From an uncultured Prevotellaceae bacterium (lineage in GTDB: Bacteria; Bacteroidota; Bacteroidia; Bacteroidales; Bacteroidaceae), in assembly GCA_937877605.1 (NCBI GenBank), contig CALFJA010000001.1, positions 1-27,693 on the forward strand: DNA of 27,693 nt. Direction: 5' to 3'. The notes under the pieces are model-generated. The model did no database searches. It worked only from the letters and a program-made list of their open reading frames with translations, and was not told where the DNA came from. Numbering within the stretch: position 1 is the first letter of the stretch; every line of letters starts with the position of its first letter. A program made the position numbers and the translations under genes. Shown here one piece after another: positions 15,803 through 24,466 of the stretch.

Positions 15803-17593
15803 ATGGATGTAGATTTAGAGAAAAGAATCAATGAGGCCATAGAGACCATGCAGCAGATTTTACCGGAGGCAGTTGACATTTATCAATTGGATCCGATGGC
15901 AAAAATCATGCTGGTGGCTTTAGTTAGCGAAACTTCCAAGATACAAGATTATGTGGATGGAACCCTCCAGCGTATCGTTGAGCGTTTCTGCACAGATTTT
16001 ATTCCGCGCAAAAAGGTAAATGCCATGCCGGCAGTTTGTTTGGTCAAGCCGATGCTAAAAGCGGATCACGACAGTTTGTTCGTTGTTGAGTCTGGTGCAT
16101 CGTTCACTTACAAGTCCAAATACAATAAGGATGTACAGTTGAATTTCATTCCCATATTCAATACGACCTTGTTGCCTCATAGTGGAATATATTTGCTTAA
16201 TCATCGGTTGCTACGCCATCCCGGGGGGACGGTCAATGTGAAGATGGATAAGCCCAATCGTCTTTTCGTGGGAGTAATTGCGCCTCTGGAGGTGAATTGT
16301 CTGAAGGGACTTTCATTGCTGCTTCGCGGTACTAACGGGGTTGTGCCGGAGCATGTCTATGTTGGAACTGATTTTACCGAAATAGATTTTGCTCCAATGT
16401 CGGAGTTGGAGAAAATAGAAATGGCCGATCCTTTTGACTCTCAACAAGTGTCGGGCAATTTCTTCTCGTTTGTCGAGAATTGGAAGGAGTGCCTTCTTAA
16501 CATGCCAAATGCATCATTGCTATACATAACCGATTCCACCAAAGACCGTGATATGTACAAGTCACGAGCCTATCCCCGGGCCTTTCAGAAGTGGTTGGAA
16601 AACGAAACACTTGACCTGTTCAAACAAAGCACAATATGGTTTTGTCTGGATTTTCCTGAAGGATATGTGGTCCCCGACGACTGTGCCGTGGAATTGGGTG
16701 TCCTACCTGTCACAAACATCGATGTGTGTACTACCATGCTTACTCAGGCACAGCCCATCGCAAAATTGCAAGAGGACACCAACTCATTCTTCTTGGATAT
16801 TCTGGAAACCAGCACAGCATCCAACCGCCAAGGTTTCTCCATGAATAGTGACGATATTCTGGTGAGAGATTTTGACGCTAACTGCTACAATAACGGCGAC
16901 CTTTACCGTGATGTGCGTAACCTCTATAATCGCTTCATTGACGACTACTATGCTTTCATCGAGTATAATGGCATTAAGGATGGAGATGTGCTGAAAAAGT
17001 TACGCGAGACAATCAACAAACTTGGAAAGAGTGTTGGGGCACAAAACCAGCAGTTCAAGTACGACAGTGGCACCTATGTCATGAAAAATATGGATAGTTC
17101 TTCGGTTGCTTCGAACATCAGCGTGCGCTTTATTACGACCAAGGGCTTGGCTGGGAACACGCCGAAATCAGGCGAAATGTTGGAGTGCAAAAATCTCCCG
17201 GGCGTGAATCAGAATGCTCCCATCGTTATCCAGGGAATGGGCGGAGCCGACAAAGCCTCTGCCGATGAGCGCTATGAACAGTTACGCTACTATTCGCTCA
17301 CAAACGATCGCTTGTATACCCGTATGGATATAGATGCTTTCCTGCGAAAGGAAATTATGGCCGAATTTGGAAAGGAAGAATTCAACAGAATTTTCATCAA
17401 TATTAGCGTTGAAGGGACAGGCGGAGAAAAAGGCTTGCAACGAGGTATATACATTGACATCTCTTTCAAAGATAGGAACAATTACGAACATGCCGTTCAG
17501 ATCTCGTTCGACACATTGATGCAGCAGCGAGTTCGCAATAAATCTTGCATTTCAATGCCAATTACCGTTACTTTGAAAAACTTGGAGGATTGA
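15803..17593 (+). CDS. TssF-like baseplate subunit
   Basis: The ATG at 15803 is chosen over a TTG at 15794 that overlaps the tssE stop; the product then has 596 residues. The N-terminus (EKRINEAIETMQQILPEAVD, then LDPMAKIMLVALVSETSKIQ) matches TssF, which starts with a helical segment of the type D-P-x-x-x-x-L-L-x-x-x-A. It is followed by VERFCTDFIPRKKVNAMPAV, the equivalent of the TssF L-x-P motif. The rest is beta-rich, as expected for this large wedge protein. It lies between tssE and the glucosaminidase gene, with 1 bp before the latter ATG. Confidence 0.78.
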   Translation: MDVDLEKRINEAIETMQQILPEAVDIYQLDPMAKIMLVALVSETSKIQDYVDGTLQRIVERFCTDFIPRKKVNAMPAVCLVKPMLKADHDSLFVVESGASFTYKSKYNKDVQLNFIPIFNTTLLPHSGIYLLNHRLLRHPGGTVNVKMDKPNRLFVGVIAPLEVNCLKGLSLLLRGTNGVVPEHVYVGTDFTEIDFAPMSELEKIEMADPFDSQQVSGNFFSFVENWKECLLNMPNASLLYITDSTKDRDMYKSRAYPRAFQKWLENETLDLFKQSTIWFCLDFPEGYVVPDDCAVELGVLPVTNIDVCTTMLTQAQPIAKLQEDTNSFFLDILETSTASNRQGFSMNSDDILVRDFDANCYNNGDLYRDVRNLYNRFIDDYYAFIEYNGIKDGDVLKKLRETINKLGKSVGAQNQQFKYDSGTYVMKNMDSSSVASNISVRFITTKGLAGNTPKSGEMLECKNLPGVNQNAPIVIQGMGGADKASADERYEQLRYYSLTNDRLYTRMDIDAFLRKEIMAEFGKEEFNRIFINISVEGTGGEKGLQRGIYIDISFKDRNNYEHAVQISFDTLMQQRVRNKSCISMPITVTLKNLED

Positions 17594-17594
17594 C

Positions 17595-18917
17595 ATGGAT
17601 TACAACAGCGAGAATCCTATTTATCCGCGGTTGACTACTTACGACACGCGTATGCTTCAGGGCATACAGCACAAATTGAATGTCATCACCACTTTCCTGC
17701 ATTGCACATGGGGCGTTATACCGGAAACTGGCATGCTGGACGATGACACGAAAGGTGCCATTAGCAGTTTTCAGCAGTGGGTTTCTTTCGAATCTACAGG
17801 AGAAATAGATACCAATACCGAGATGAAAATAGAAGAAGTATATTGCTGGAGCCTGCGTGCAAAACAGATCAGTATAGACGCATCGTACGACTATCAATTG
17901 TTGGAATGTCCCTCGCTGGCTCCTGAAAGTCTGGGCAAGCGTATGTTGATTTTGTTGTTTTTTGTCCTTTGCTCGGCTACGACAATGATGGCACAGTCAT
18001 CATCAGACATTATCAACTACATAAACAAATATAAGGGTATAGCCCTTGATCAGGAAAAGAAATACGGAGTGCCGGCTGCCATCACCATTGCACAAGGCAT
18101 CCTTGAGTCGGGTGCTGGAAAAAGTGGGCTGACACGCAATGCCAACAACCATTTCGGAATTAAGGCATTTGGTGGATGGACAGGACCTGTCTATCATGCT
18201 TGGGACGACGAACCAAACAAGAGCCGTTTCAGAGTATACAGTTCTGCAGCAGATTCTTTTCGCGACCATTCTTTATTTTTAAAGAACAACAGCCGTTACC
18301 GAAGCCTCTTCTCAAAGAGCGTATACGATTACCGTGGATGGGCAATCGGATTGCAGAAGGCAGGGTATGCTACAGCAAAGACATATGCAGCCTCACTTAT
18401 CGGATTCATCGACTCTTATCGTCTTTACGAAATCAATGGCGGTGTGAAACTGAAGGCTGGAAAAGCAGTGGTGATTACTCGTCAGGCGACGGTCAATCAG
18501 AAAGCAACTTTCGACGCATCTTGTCAAGCCAATGAAGACGAGCAGTCGGAAGAGGAAGAAATGGTTGCCAGCGTGGTAAAACGCTATGTGGTCGATATCA
18601 ACGATGTGCGATGCACCATCCTCTATCCGGGCATGACTTTGTCAAGCATAGCCATGAAATACGACATCCCGAAGGAAAAGCTTCTGGAATATAACGAGGT
18701 GGCCAGCGAGAATGATTTCCATGAGGGTGACATCGTTTTCATCGACAAAAAGAAAAACAAATACACCGGACCGCAGGATTTCTATCGGGTGCGCAAGGGT
18801 GATACGCTTTACGGGATTTCCCAGAATTTCGGAATCAAGTACGCCAGTCTGGCAAAAATGAATAAAAAAGACATTTTTTCCCAGTTGCAAGAAGGGGAGA
18901 AAATAAAACTAAAATAG
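17595..18917 (+). CDS. Peptidoglycan-binding-like domain + glucosaminidase (GH73) + two LysM domains
   Basis: The product has 440 residues. Residues 20-85 resemble a small peptidoglycan-binding domain (GMLDDDTKGAISSFQQWVSF). A hydrophobic stretch at 117-134 (MLILLFFVLCSATTMMAQ) looks exactly like a Bacteroidota signal peptide in mid-protein, beginning at Met117 (17943). A GH73 domain follows, with catalytic Glu171 in AQGILESGAGKSG and NNHFGIKAFGGW, and then two LysM domains (about 332-375 and 393-440). GH73 enzymes cut the N-acetylglucosamine linkage of peptidoglycan; here the enzyme probably opens the wall for the injection machine. Either the N-terminal part is cytosolic with one membrane span, or there is an internal start at 17943 producing an exported enzyme. 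Both could occur. Confidence 0.9.
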   Translation: MDYNSENPIYPRLTTYDTRMLQGIQHKLNVITTFLHCTWGVIPETGMLDDDTKGAISSFQQWVSFESTGEIDTNTEMKIEEVYCWSLRAKQISIDASYDYQLLECPSLAPESLGKRMLILLFFVLCSATTMMAQSSSDIINYINKYKGIALDQEKKYGVPAAITIAQGILESGAGKSGLTRNANNHFGIKAFGGWTGPVYHAWDDEPNKSRFRVYSSAADSFRDHSLFLKNNSRYRSLFSKSVYDYRGWAIGLQKAGYATAKTYAASLIGFIDSYRLYEINGGVKLKAGKAVVITRQATVNQKATFDASCQANEDEQSEEEEMVASVVKRYVVDINDVRCTILYPGMTLSSIAMKYDIPKEKLLEYNEVASENDFHEGDIVFIDKKKNKYTGPQDFYRVRKGDTLYGISQNFGIKYASLAKMNKKDIFSQLQEGEKIKLK

Positions 18918-18926
18918 AGTGAAAAT

Positions 18927-20417
18927 ATGATTGATTTAGCACAACTTGCTCTAAAGAACGAACTTTTCGACGGCCGTTACAAACTGTTACGGCCATTGAG
19001 TACAGAAGGAGGTACAGCTGATGTTTGGCTCGCATTGGATGCCAACACAGTAAACGACCGTGACAGGCTTTTCCAGCCAGAGCCTCTGACCGAGGAGGAT
19101 TTGGAAGAATTGCAGGGACTCCGGGTGGCCATCAAAATTTATCGTCCCAAGAATGCATTGGACATTGAGGGAGAACAGCAGTTTCGCGACGAGTTTAAGA
19201 TAGTCTTCAATTGCCATCATGCCAACCTGATTCATCCGACTTACTTCTCCATCTCTCAGGAAACACCTTATTTGGTCTTGCCATATTGCGAAGAAGGGTC
19301 TGCCTCTTTGCTTATTGGAAATATGAACGACCCCAACGAACTGTGGAAGTTTATAGGCGATGTCTCTTCAGGATTGGCTTATCTTCATGCATGCACACCT
19401 CCCATCGTCCATCAGGATATCAAACCGGGTAATGTGCTCATCGACGACAAAAAGAATTATGCCATTACCGATTTCGGCATCAGTGCCAAGTTTGGCAAGG
19501 ATCAGCATCTCTATTATTACGATGACGAACATAGCGGAACCTTGGCCTATATGGCTCCCGAAAGGTTCATCGAAGACATTGAGCCCATGCCGGAAAGCGA
19601 TGTTTGGGCATTCGGAGCAACATTGTATGAGGTAATTACTGGGCAGGTGCCTTTCGGTGAAGATGGTGGTCAGGTTCAGACGGCAGCCACTCCCATGCCG
19701 AAGATATCCGGCGTGTCCGCCGATGTACAGCGGCTCATTCACGCCTGTCTGCACTTTGACCCATCAAAGCGCCCGACGGCCAAGCAAATTATGGAGGCTG
19801 CTCGGGCTCGGCAGTATCCGGTAAAGTCAAAAGGATTGCTCTATGGCATACTGGCTTTCTTGGCACTGGCTGTCATCGGAGTACTTATCTACCTGTTCGT
19901 CTTGCAGAAACAGAACAACATGGAATTGCAGCAGGTTCGGCAGATACCGCCGGAGCAAGTCTACAAAACTGCGTTGGCACGCCTGAACACGGACAATCCG
20001 GACTCCTTGAAACAGGGATTGGTTCAGATGGATAGCCTGAGTGGAATTAACTACATCCCAGCCATCTATCAGATGGCATACACCTATGGATGGTATTCCG
20101 ATTCAGCTTCCGTCAAGCGCAAGGAATTGCTGGGCATAGAGATGGACGAGAACTATCTTCCCAAGGCAGATTTCTATAGTAATAAGGCTGTGGGGTATTT
20201 CACCCGTATCATGGAACTCAACGATTCCGCATTTGCAAATATTAATGCCAATGCGACCTATCGTTTGGCTTGTTACTATGTCATGCCCAATAACAACTAT
20301 AAGCCAAACTATGAAAAAGGTAAGCGCATACTGTTGAGGGCACGTAGTTGGGCAACACTTGCCAAGGACGATGAACTGCTGGAGAAAATCAATCGTGGTC
20401 TTGACACCTTCGAGTAG
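18927..20417 (+). CDS. Transmembrane Ser/Thr protein kinase (PpkA-like)
   Basis: The product has 496 residues. The kinase domain spans about 15-295: a glycine loop variant (STEGGTADVW, 25-34), ATP-binding Lys70 in VAIK, catalytic HQDIKPGNVLI (Asp164, Lys166, Asn169), DFG at 182-184 and APE at 210-212. HQD replaces HRD, so it is a non-RD kinase. An acidic insert of about 25 residues lies between strands 2 and 3 (about 42-66). One membrane span (303-326) is followed by a helical-repeat periplasmic domain (about 330-496, Sel1/TPR-like). In T6SS loci such kinases (PpkA) phosphorylate FHA proteins to trigger firing, opposed by a PP2C phosphatase. That phosphatase gene is found two genes downstream. 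Confidence 0.96.
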   Translation: MIDLAQLALKNELFDGRYKLLRPLSTEGGTADVWLALDANTVNDRDRLFQPEPLTEEDLEELQGLRVAIKIYRPKNALDIEGEQQFRDEFKIVFNCHHANLIHPTYFSISQETPYLVLPYCEEGSASLLIGNMNDPNELWKFIGDVSSGLAYLHACTPPIVHQDIKPGNVLIDDKKNYAITDFGISAKFGKDQHLYYYDDEHSGTLAYMAPERFIEDIEPMPESDVWAFGATLYEVITGQVPFGEDGGQVQTAATPMPKISGVSADVQRLIHACLHFDPSKRPTAKQIMEAARARQYPVKSKGLLYGILAFLALAVIGVLIYLFVLQKQNNMELQQVRQIPPEQVYKTALARLNTDNPDSLKQGLVQMDSLSGINYIPAIYQMAYTYGWYSDSASVKRKELLGIEMDENYLPKADFYSNKAVGYFTRIMELNDSAFANINANATYRLACYYVMPNNNYKPNYEKGKRILLRARSWATLAKDDELLEKINRGLDTFE

Positions 20418-20458
20418 TTTTGTAAAAAGTGAAACAAATCAAATATTTTCTTAAGGAT

Positions 20459-22219
20459 ATGAAAAGAATCATTCTGTTAATGGCAGTCATAGTCTTTTCG
20501 ACTATAGCAAATGCCCAGGTCGCATCGTGGCTCATTCCGCCAGTTTACGACGAAATCTATAAAGTGAGTGGCGCCGACCTTGTCTTCACTGATTCCGTAG
20601 GTGAGACTTCTTTGTGGACCTACGATGGGCGTCGTATATTCAAAACCACCGATACATTATTTCCCTTTCAGGACGATGTTGCTCTCCTGACCAAGCAGAG
20701 CACCACACAGGTGGTAGGATTTGTTTCCTCCAGCGGACAGTATATTACACTCGACAACTGTCTCGTCGTTCATGAATATCCCTATTTCTCCGAAGGATAT
20801 TTGGCAGTTAAAAGCATGACCGACAAATACTATTACTATATCGACCGTCGGGGAAGAAAGGCCATCAAGAACTGTGCTTCGGCCTATCCGTTCTGTAACG
20901 GCTATGCCAAGTGTGAGGCTTACCAATCGTCGCAGAAGAGAGACGGAAACTCCAATCTGCTGCTTGACCGCTATGGGAAGCCCGTCAAGTTTACTTACAG
21001 CGGCAACCGCATTGACAATGAGGATGTCGCTTTCCTTTCTTCGGTCAACGACGAGGGCCTGGCTGTGTTGGTAGTCAACCAAGAGGTTCTTTTCTTCGAC
21101 AGCAAGTCGACGGAACTGAAGTCGGCTAATGCAAAGGTGGAAGGAGCGGCAACCGACTTTTGGCAGCAGATAGACCGGGATTTCAGTGAATTGACGGCCG
21201 ATAGCAACGGGAAAAGTGTTGTATTCCGCTTCAACTACCTGTGTCAACTTGTTGAAATGATTGTCGACGGGACATCGAAGGCCTATGCGCAGCGTGAGAA
21301 ACCAGAATGGGATCCCGAAACAGCTTTACGGTTGAGCGAGAACAGAGGAAAGTATGGAATCCGAATGGATGGAAAAGAGGTACTTCCACCGCAGTTTGCC
21401 GATGTACCTACCTGTTTTGAGAACAAGGCGTTTGTTACGGTTTCGCGTAAGAAGGGTATGCTTCAAGTGCTTCCCGATGAAACTTTTGAGTTTAGCATGA
21501 ATAAAGGTAACGACATCGCTTTCCGCCATCAGCGCGTAGAAACCACCTTGCGCGTGGATCTGCCTTCATCCATTTCTGCCGAATCGGCAACCGTTGAGAT
21601 GGATCCTGATACGGGATGCGACATTGATGCATCTTCTCGCGATGCCAGGACAACAAGCTTTGGAAGTTCGCTCCAGTATGGATGCATCCTTACCATTCCG
21701 AAGAATTTGAGCGATGAGACAACCGATGTGGAATATCAGGCACGCGTATGTTATGATGGACTTATCTCTGCGCTTGTTCCTTTTACGGTCAAGGAGTGGT
21801 ACTATAAGTATTTCAACATTGATGTCGAGGATGTTGAAACAGTCATCAAGAACGGCAATCTGTTCTTTACTTTCAACATCTCTGCCGATAAGTTACCCGG
21901 CGAAGAAGACTATCCCAGCACTGTCGGTGTTAGGGCAGGGAAATTGCCAGTGCATTTGGAGAAACTCTCTGAAACACGCTACAAGTGCAATGTGACGGGT
22001 CTGCGCGATGGGGTGAATCAGGTGTTCATTCAGATTCAGGAACCCGGTTGCCCTGTTTCGGAATATCCCTTCGAGGTGTCCTACACAAAACCCGTTCCGC
22101 AGTCTACAAGCAAGCCTGCCGTGGGGGAGCGCGTAGTCATCAAAAACAATTCGAAACCGAAGCGTCCGGCTCCGCCACAGCCTGCCAAGCAACCGAAAAA
22201 ACCACGACTTGAAATTTGA
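20459..22219 (+). CDS. Exported protein with WG-like repeats and beta-sandwich C-terminus
   Basis: I choose the ATG at 20459 rather than the GTG at 20429 because it begins a clean signal peptide (MKRIILLMAVIVFSTIANAQ) and is preceded by AAGGA; the product then has 586 residues. Residues about 20-350 contain several WG-type repeats: a hydrophobic-aromatic strand, a Gly turn and a strand, such as FSEGYLAVKSMTDKYYYYID and GKYGIRMDGKEVLPPQF. The remainder is beta-rich (about 360-545), followed by a basic Pro/Lys tail. WG-repeat proteins are often periplasmic or surface adaptors. It lies between kinase and phosphatase genes, so it may sense or bind something for that pathway. The exact role is unknown. 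Confidence 0.7.
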   Translation: MKRIILLMAVIVFSTIANAQVASWLIPPVYDEIYKVSGADLVFTDSVGETSLWTYDGRRIFKTTDTLFPFQDDVALLTKQSTTQVVGFVSSSGQYITLDNCLVVHEYPYFSEGYLAVKSMTDKYYYYIDRRGRKAIKNCASAYPFCNGYAKCEAYQSSQKRDGNSNLLLDRYGKPVKFTYSGNRIDNEDVAFLSSVNDEGLAVLVVNQEVLFFDSKSTELKSANAKVEGAATDFWQQIDRDFSELTADSNGKSVVFRFNYLCQLVEMIVDGTSKAYAQREKPEWDPETALRLSENRGKYGIRMDGKEVLPPQFADVPTCFENKAFVTVSRKKGMLQVLPDETFEFSMNKGNDIAFRHQRVETTLRVDLPSSISAESATVEMDPDTGCDIDASSRDARTTSFGSSLQYGCILTIPKNLSDETTDVEYQARVCYDGLISALVPFTVKEWYYKYFNIDVEDVETVIKNGNLFFTFNISADKLPGEEDYPSTVGVRAGKLPVHLEKLSETRYKCNVTGLRDGVNQVFIQIQEPGCPVSEYPFEVSYTKPVPQSTSKPAVGERVVIKNNSKPKRPAPPQPAKQPKKPRLEI

Positions 22220-22226
22220 TACGGCT

Positions 22227-23111
22227 ATGAAAATCAGAATATCTGCCCTTACTGACATAGGACTTGGACGCGACAACAACGAGGATGCGCTTGTCTATTG
22301 CGCTGACTTGTCAAAGCAAAACTGGAAAGAGGGGGGCACGGACGGCTATGAATGCCTCGGCGAACTGGGTGCCCTCTTGGTTGTTGCCGATGGTATGGGA
22401 GGCGTTAATGCCGGAGAGATAGCCTCCTCGCTGGCCATAGAAACGGTGAAGTCGCATTTTTCGGTAGTTCACATCCAGGAGGCATTGGCGACTGGAGAAG
22501 AGGGTGTTAAGACTCTTTTGAAAAATACAGTCACGGCAGCCGACGACGCAATAAATCAACGAATGGCAACAGATATCGAAACAGATGGCATGGGAACAAC
22601 CATCGTCATCTGCTGGATACAGCAAGGAGGGATAGCCTACTTCGCCTGGTGTGGCGACAGCCGTGGCTATCTTTATAATCCTGCTACGGGACTGTATCGT
22701 ACGACAAAGGATCATTCACTGGTGCAGGAAATGGTTGATAAAGGCGAGATATCCGAAGAAGAGGCCTTCAATCATCCCGACAGCAATATCATCACACGCG
22801 GGTTGGGCGGTTACCAAACCTATCCTTCGCCGGATATTGTCACTTTCAACCTTCATGCAAACGATATTGTGATGCTTTGCAGCGATGGTCTTTGTGGCTA
22901 TTGTGTTGACACCGACATCCAGCGTGTGTTCTCTTCGGAACATGTGGACACTGCATCATGCTGCGGCAAGATGCTCCATCGGGCACTCGATGCAGGCGGA
23001 GCCGACAATATCGCCATCGTCATGGCATCACTCGTCGATGACGACAAGGAAGGACCAGTAACCGTCAAACGCTCTTGGCTGCAGCGACTGTTTGGTGTTC
23101 ACAAATCATAG
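22227..23111 (+). CDS. PP2C-family Ser/Thr protein phosphatase (PppA-like)
   Basis: The ATG at 22227 is used; an upstream TTG at 22209 lies inside the preceding gene. The 294-residue product has all PP2C motifs: RDNNEDA (15-21), VADGMGG (53-59), MGTT, AWCGDSRGYL, DHSLVQEMV, then LCSDGL and GGADNIAIVMA, whose Asp residues bind two metal ions. It removes phosphate from Ser/Thr and should oppose the kinase encoded two genes upstream, as PppA opposes PpkA in known T6SS loci. It is cytosolic with a basic C-terminus (KRSWLQRLFGVHKS). It is the last gene of the locus before the repeat-rich gap. Confidence 0.96.
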   Translation: MKIRISALTDIGLGRDNNEDALVYCADLSKQNWKEGGTDGYECLGELGALLVVADGMGGVNAGEIASSLAIETVKSHFSVVHIQEALATGEEGVKTLLKNTVTAADDAINQRMATDIETDGMGTTIVICWIQQGGIAYFAWCGDSRGYLYNPATGLYRTTKDHSLVQEMVDKGEISEEEAFNHPDSNIITRGLGGYQTYPSPDIVTFNLHANDIVMLCSDGLCGYCVDTDIQRVFSSEHVDTASCCGKMLHRALDAGGADNIAIVMASLVDDDKEGPVTVKRSWLQRLFGVHKS

Positions 23112-23123
23112 ATACTTTCCATT

Positions 23124-23154
23124 CAAAGATACGATTAAGCGAGCGAAAACCAAA
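23124..23154 (-). promoter_or_regulatory. Antisense promoter in repeat copy 1
   Basis: Read on the - strand, TTTG (complement of 23151-23154) is followed after 19 bp by TATCTTTG (complement of 23124-23131). This is an exact match to the Bacteroidota -33/-7 promoter (TTTG, TAnnTTTG). It points into the 3' end of the phosphatase gene, so it would yield antisense RNA. No gene on that strand follows. Confidence 0.5.
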
Positions 23155-23190
23155 TTTACTTGTTTTTCCCGGGCGTGAGAATCTTATCTA
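23125..23190. repeat. Dispersed palindromic repeat, copy 1
   Basis: This imperfect inverted repeat has a left arm (AAAGATACGATTAAGCGAGC followed by AAAACC) and a right arm (CCCGGGCGTGAG then ATCTTATCT), separated by CAAATTTACTTG. It is nearly identical to copy 2 at 23265-23333 and, over its left arm, to copy 3 at 24468-24520. It is probably a REP-like element. Confidence 0.85.
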
Positions 23191-23201
23191 ACAAGAATAA
23201 T

Positions 23202-23243
23202 GTAACCGCCCCAACTTCCAATCATGGGAGTTGGGGCGGTTGC
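23202..23243. terminator. Strong G/C-rich hairpin after the phosphatase gene
   Basis: ACCGCCCCAACT at 23205-23216 pairs perfectly with AGTTGGGGCGGT at 23229-23240. The stem can extend inward to a 6-nt loop (AATCAT) and outward by about 3 pairs, giving about 18 pairs in all. No T-run follows, so a terminator role for the upstream operon is likely but not proven. It sits between two direct repeat copies. Confidence 0.6.
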
Positions 23244-23264
23244 TTAAGGTGAAACCAGAAAACG

Positions 23265-23333
23265 AAAGATACGATTAAGCGAGCGAAAAACCAAGTTTAC
23301 TTGGGTTTTCCCGAGCGTGAGTATCTTATCTAA
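23265..23333. repeat. Dispersed palindromic repeat, copy 2
   Basis: It has the same arms as copy 1 (GATACGATTAAGCGAGCGAA left, CCCGAGCGTGAGTATCTTAT right) with the central CCAAGTTTACTTGG palindrome intact, so this copy folds best. It lies in the same orientation as copy 1. The -7-like box in its left arm reads TATCTTTC on the - strand, one base off consensus. Confidence 0.85.
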
Positions 23334-23371
23334 AATATATGCCTTTTTCACTTAATGACAAAAAACTTCAC

Positions 23372-23379
23372 TATATTTG
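23372..23379 (+). promoter_or_regulatory. -7 promoter box for the gene at 23403
   Basis: TATATTTG matches the Bacteroidota -7 consensus TAnnTTTG exactly and is followed by C, as is common. Transcription would start near 23386, which supports the ATG at 23403 over the earlier ones at 23355 and 23382. Confidence 0.6.
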
Positions 23380-23402
23380 CAATGAACCTACACTTGAATG
23401 AC

Positions 23403-24029
23403 ATGAAACGAGCCATCACCATGAGCCTTTTGCTGACTTGCTGTATGCTGGCGGCACAGGCGCAGAATACCATTGAGAGCATTCGCAAAGCCTATCAAGA
23501 ACGGAAAGAGTATATTGCACTTATGAGTGACAATTTTCCCAGTGAGGGCATTCCGCCGGAATACTACCATCTGCATGTGATGCAGAACCTGCCTGGAACG
23601 GGAGGGCATCAGGAACATGTGCGGATGTACTATGGTGAATTGCCTCCCGAGGAGGAGGGTGACCCCTATCCGCCCCATTACTTGAGTTTTGTCACCTCGA
23701 AGTATAACTTTGCGGCGCGGGAGTATTACGAGGAATACCTTTACGACAGTTTGGGAAGGGTGATGTTCATTTATGCCCGCACACCCTCCGTGGACCTCAC
23801 CAGCATGTATGAATTTCGCCTTTATTTCGATGGGAACCGGCTGTTGCGGCTTAATGTAAAGGAATCGAAAGGGGAACCGTTCGATGGCGAAACGGCCATC
23901 AGTTTCAAAGATGTCTACACGGGCAACAAAATAACGGAACAATATTCCGAATACTGTTCTCAATACACCTCCAGCGCCCGTCGGTTCCTCAAGATGTTCA
24001 AGGCCATTGACGGCAACACATATCTGTAA
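23403..24029 (+). CDS. Small exported protein of unknown function
   Basis: The ATG at 23403 starts a standard signal peptide (MKRAITMSLLLTCCMLAAQA) and lies just after a -7 box, so it is preferred over the upstream ATG at 23355. The 208-residue product is rich in Tyr and Glu. Its core is beta-stranded (HVRMYYGELPPEEEGD, then YEEYLYDSLGRVMFIYA and YEFRLYFDGNRLLRLNVKES), of the kind seen in Bacteroidota periplasmic beta-sandwich proteins. No family is recognised. It is outside the main operon, has its own promoter, and converges with a - strand gene 13 bp away. Confidence 0.75.
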   Translation: MKRAITMSLLLTCCMLAAQAQNTIESIRKAYQERKEYIALMSDNFPSEGIPPEYYHLHVMQNLPGTGGHQEHVRMYYGELPPEEEGDPYPPHYLSFVTSKYNFAAREYYEEYLYDSLGRVMFIYARTPSVDLTSMYEFRLYFDGNRLLRLNVKESKGEPFDGETAISFKDVYTGNKITEQYSEYCSQYTSSARRFLKMFKAIDGNTYL

Positions 24030-24042
24030 CTGGCGGAAAAAC

Positions 24043-24450
24043 TTAAGATTGCAGGGGCGGCTGCGACTTGTCGTTCAATTGTTTTTGCATGAGTTCCTGC
24101 CTCTTCCGTTGCCGGTAGACGGACATCATGATGATGCCAGCCACAATGGGAATGGTTGCCACAGCAATAATGGCGATGGCAAAGATGGCACCGAAGGCAG
24201 TGGCAAAGCCACCCTGGCGGATGATTGGAGCCGGGTGCGTTTCCATCAGCGAGTCGGCCAGCACTCGGTCTTCCATCGAGTCGACCTGTGCCACCCACGC
24301 ATTGTATTCGTCCCATTCGGCATCATTCTTTTTTCCGGCATTCTCGTCGGCAGCCCAAGAGCCCACGGCCAGAATTATGGCAAAAAGCACGGCGAGGCCT
24401 CCTACTATCAGCAACGAGCAGCCACAGCCTTTGTAAAATCCTTTTTTCAT
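24043..24450 (-). CDS. Small two-span membrane protein
   Basis: The 135-residue product has two hydrophobic spans: about 10-30 (SLLIVGGLAVLFAIILAVGS) and about 82-111 (ending VAGIIMMSVY). An acidic loop of about 50 residues lies between them. The C-terminus is basic, then Gln/Lys-rich (RQRKRQELMQKQLNDKS). No enzyme motif is seen and the family is unknown. Promoter elements for this gene lie at 24467-24497 inside the third repeat copy, supporting it as a real gene. It converges with the exported-protein gene. Confidence 0.72.
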   Translation of the reverse strand: MKKGFYKGCGCSLLIVGGLAVLFAIILAVGSWAADENAGKKNDAEWDEYNAWVAQVDSMEDRVLADSLMETHPAPIIRQGGFATAFGAIFAIAIIAVATIPIVAGIIMMSVYRQRKRQELMQKQLNDKSQPPLQS

Positions 24451-24466
24451 ATTGTTTGCATTTCTG

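Noticed and set aside
170..23111. Locus as an extracellular contractile system (eCIS) rather than T6SS
   Set aside because: DUF4280 tips occur in eCIS too, but a TssK-like protein, the TssE/F/G order and the PpkA/PppA-type pair favour a membrane-docked T6SS-like machine. Sheath, tube and ATPase genes outside the window would settle it.
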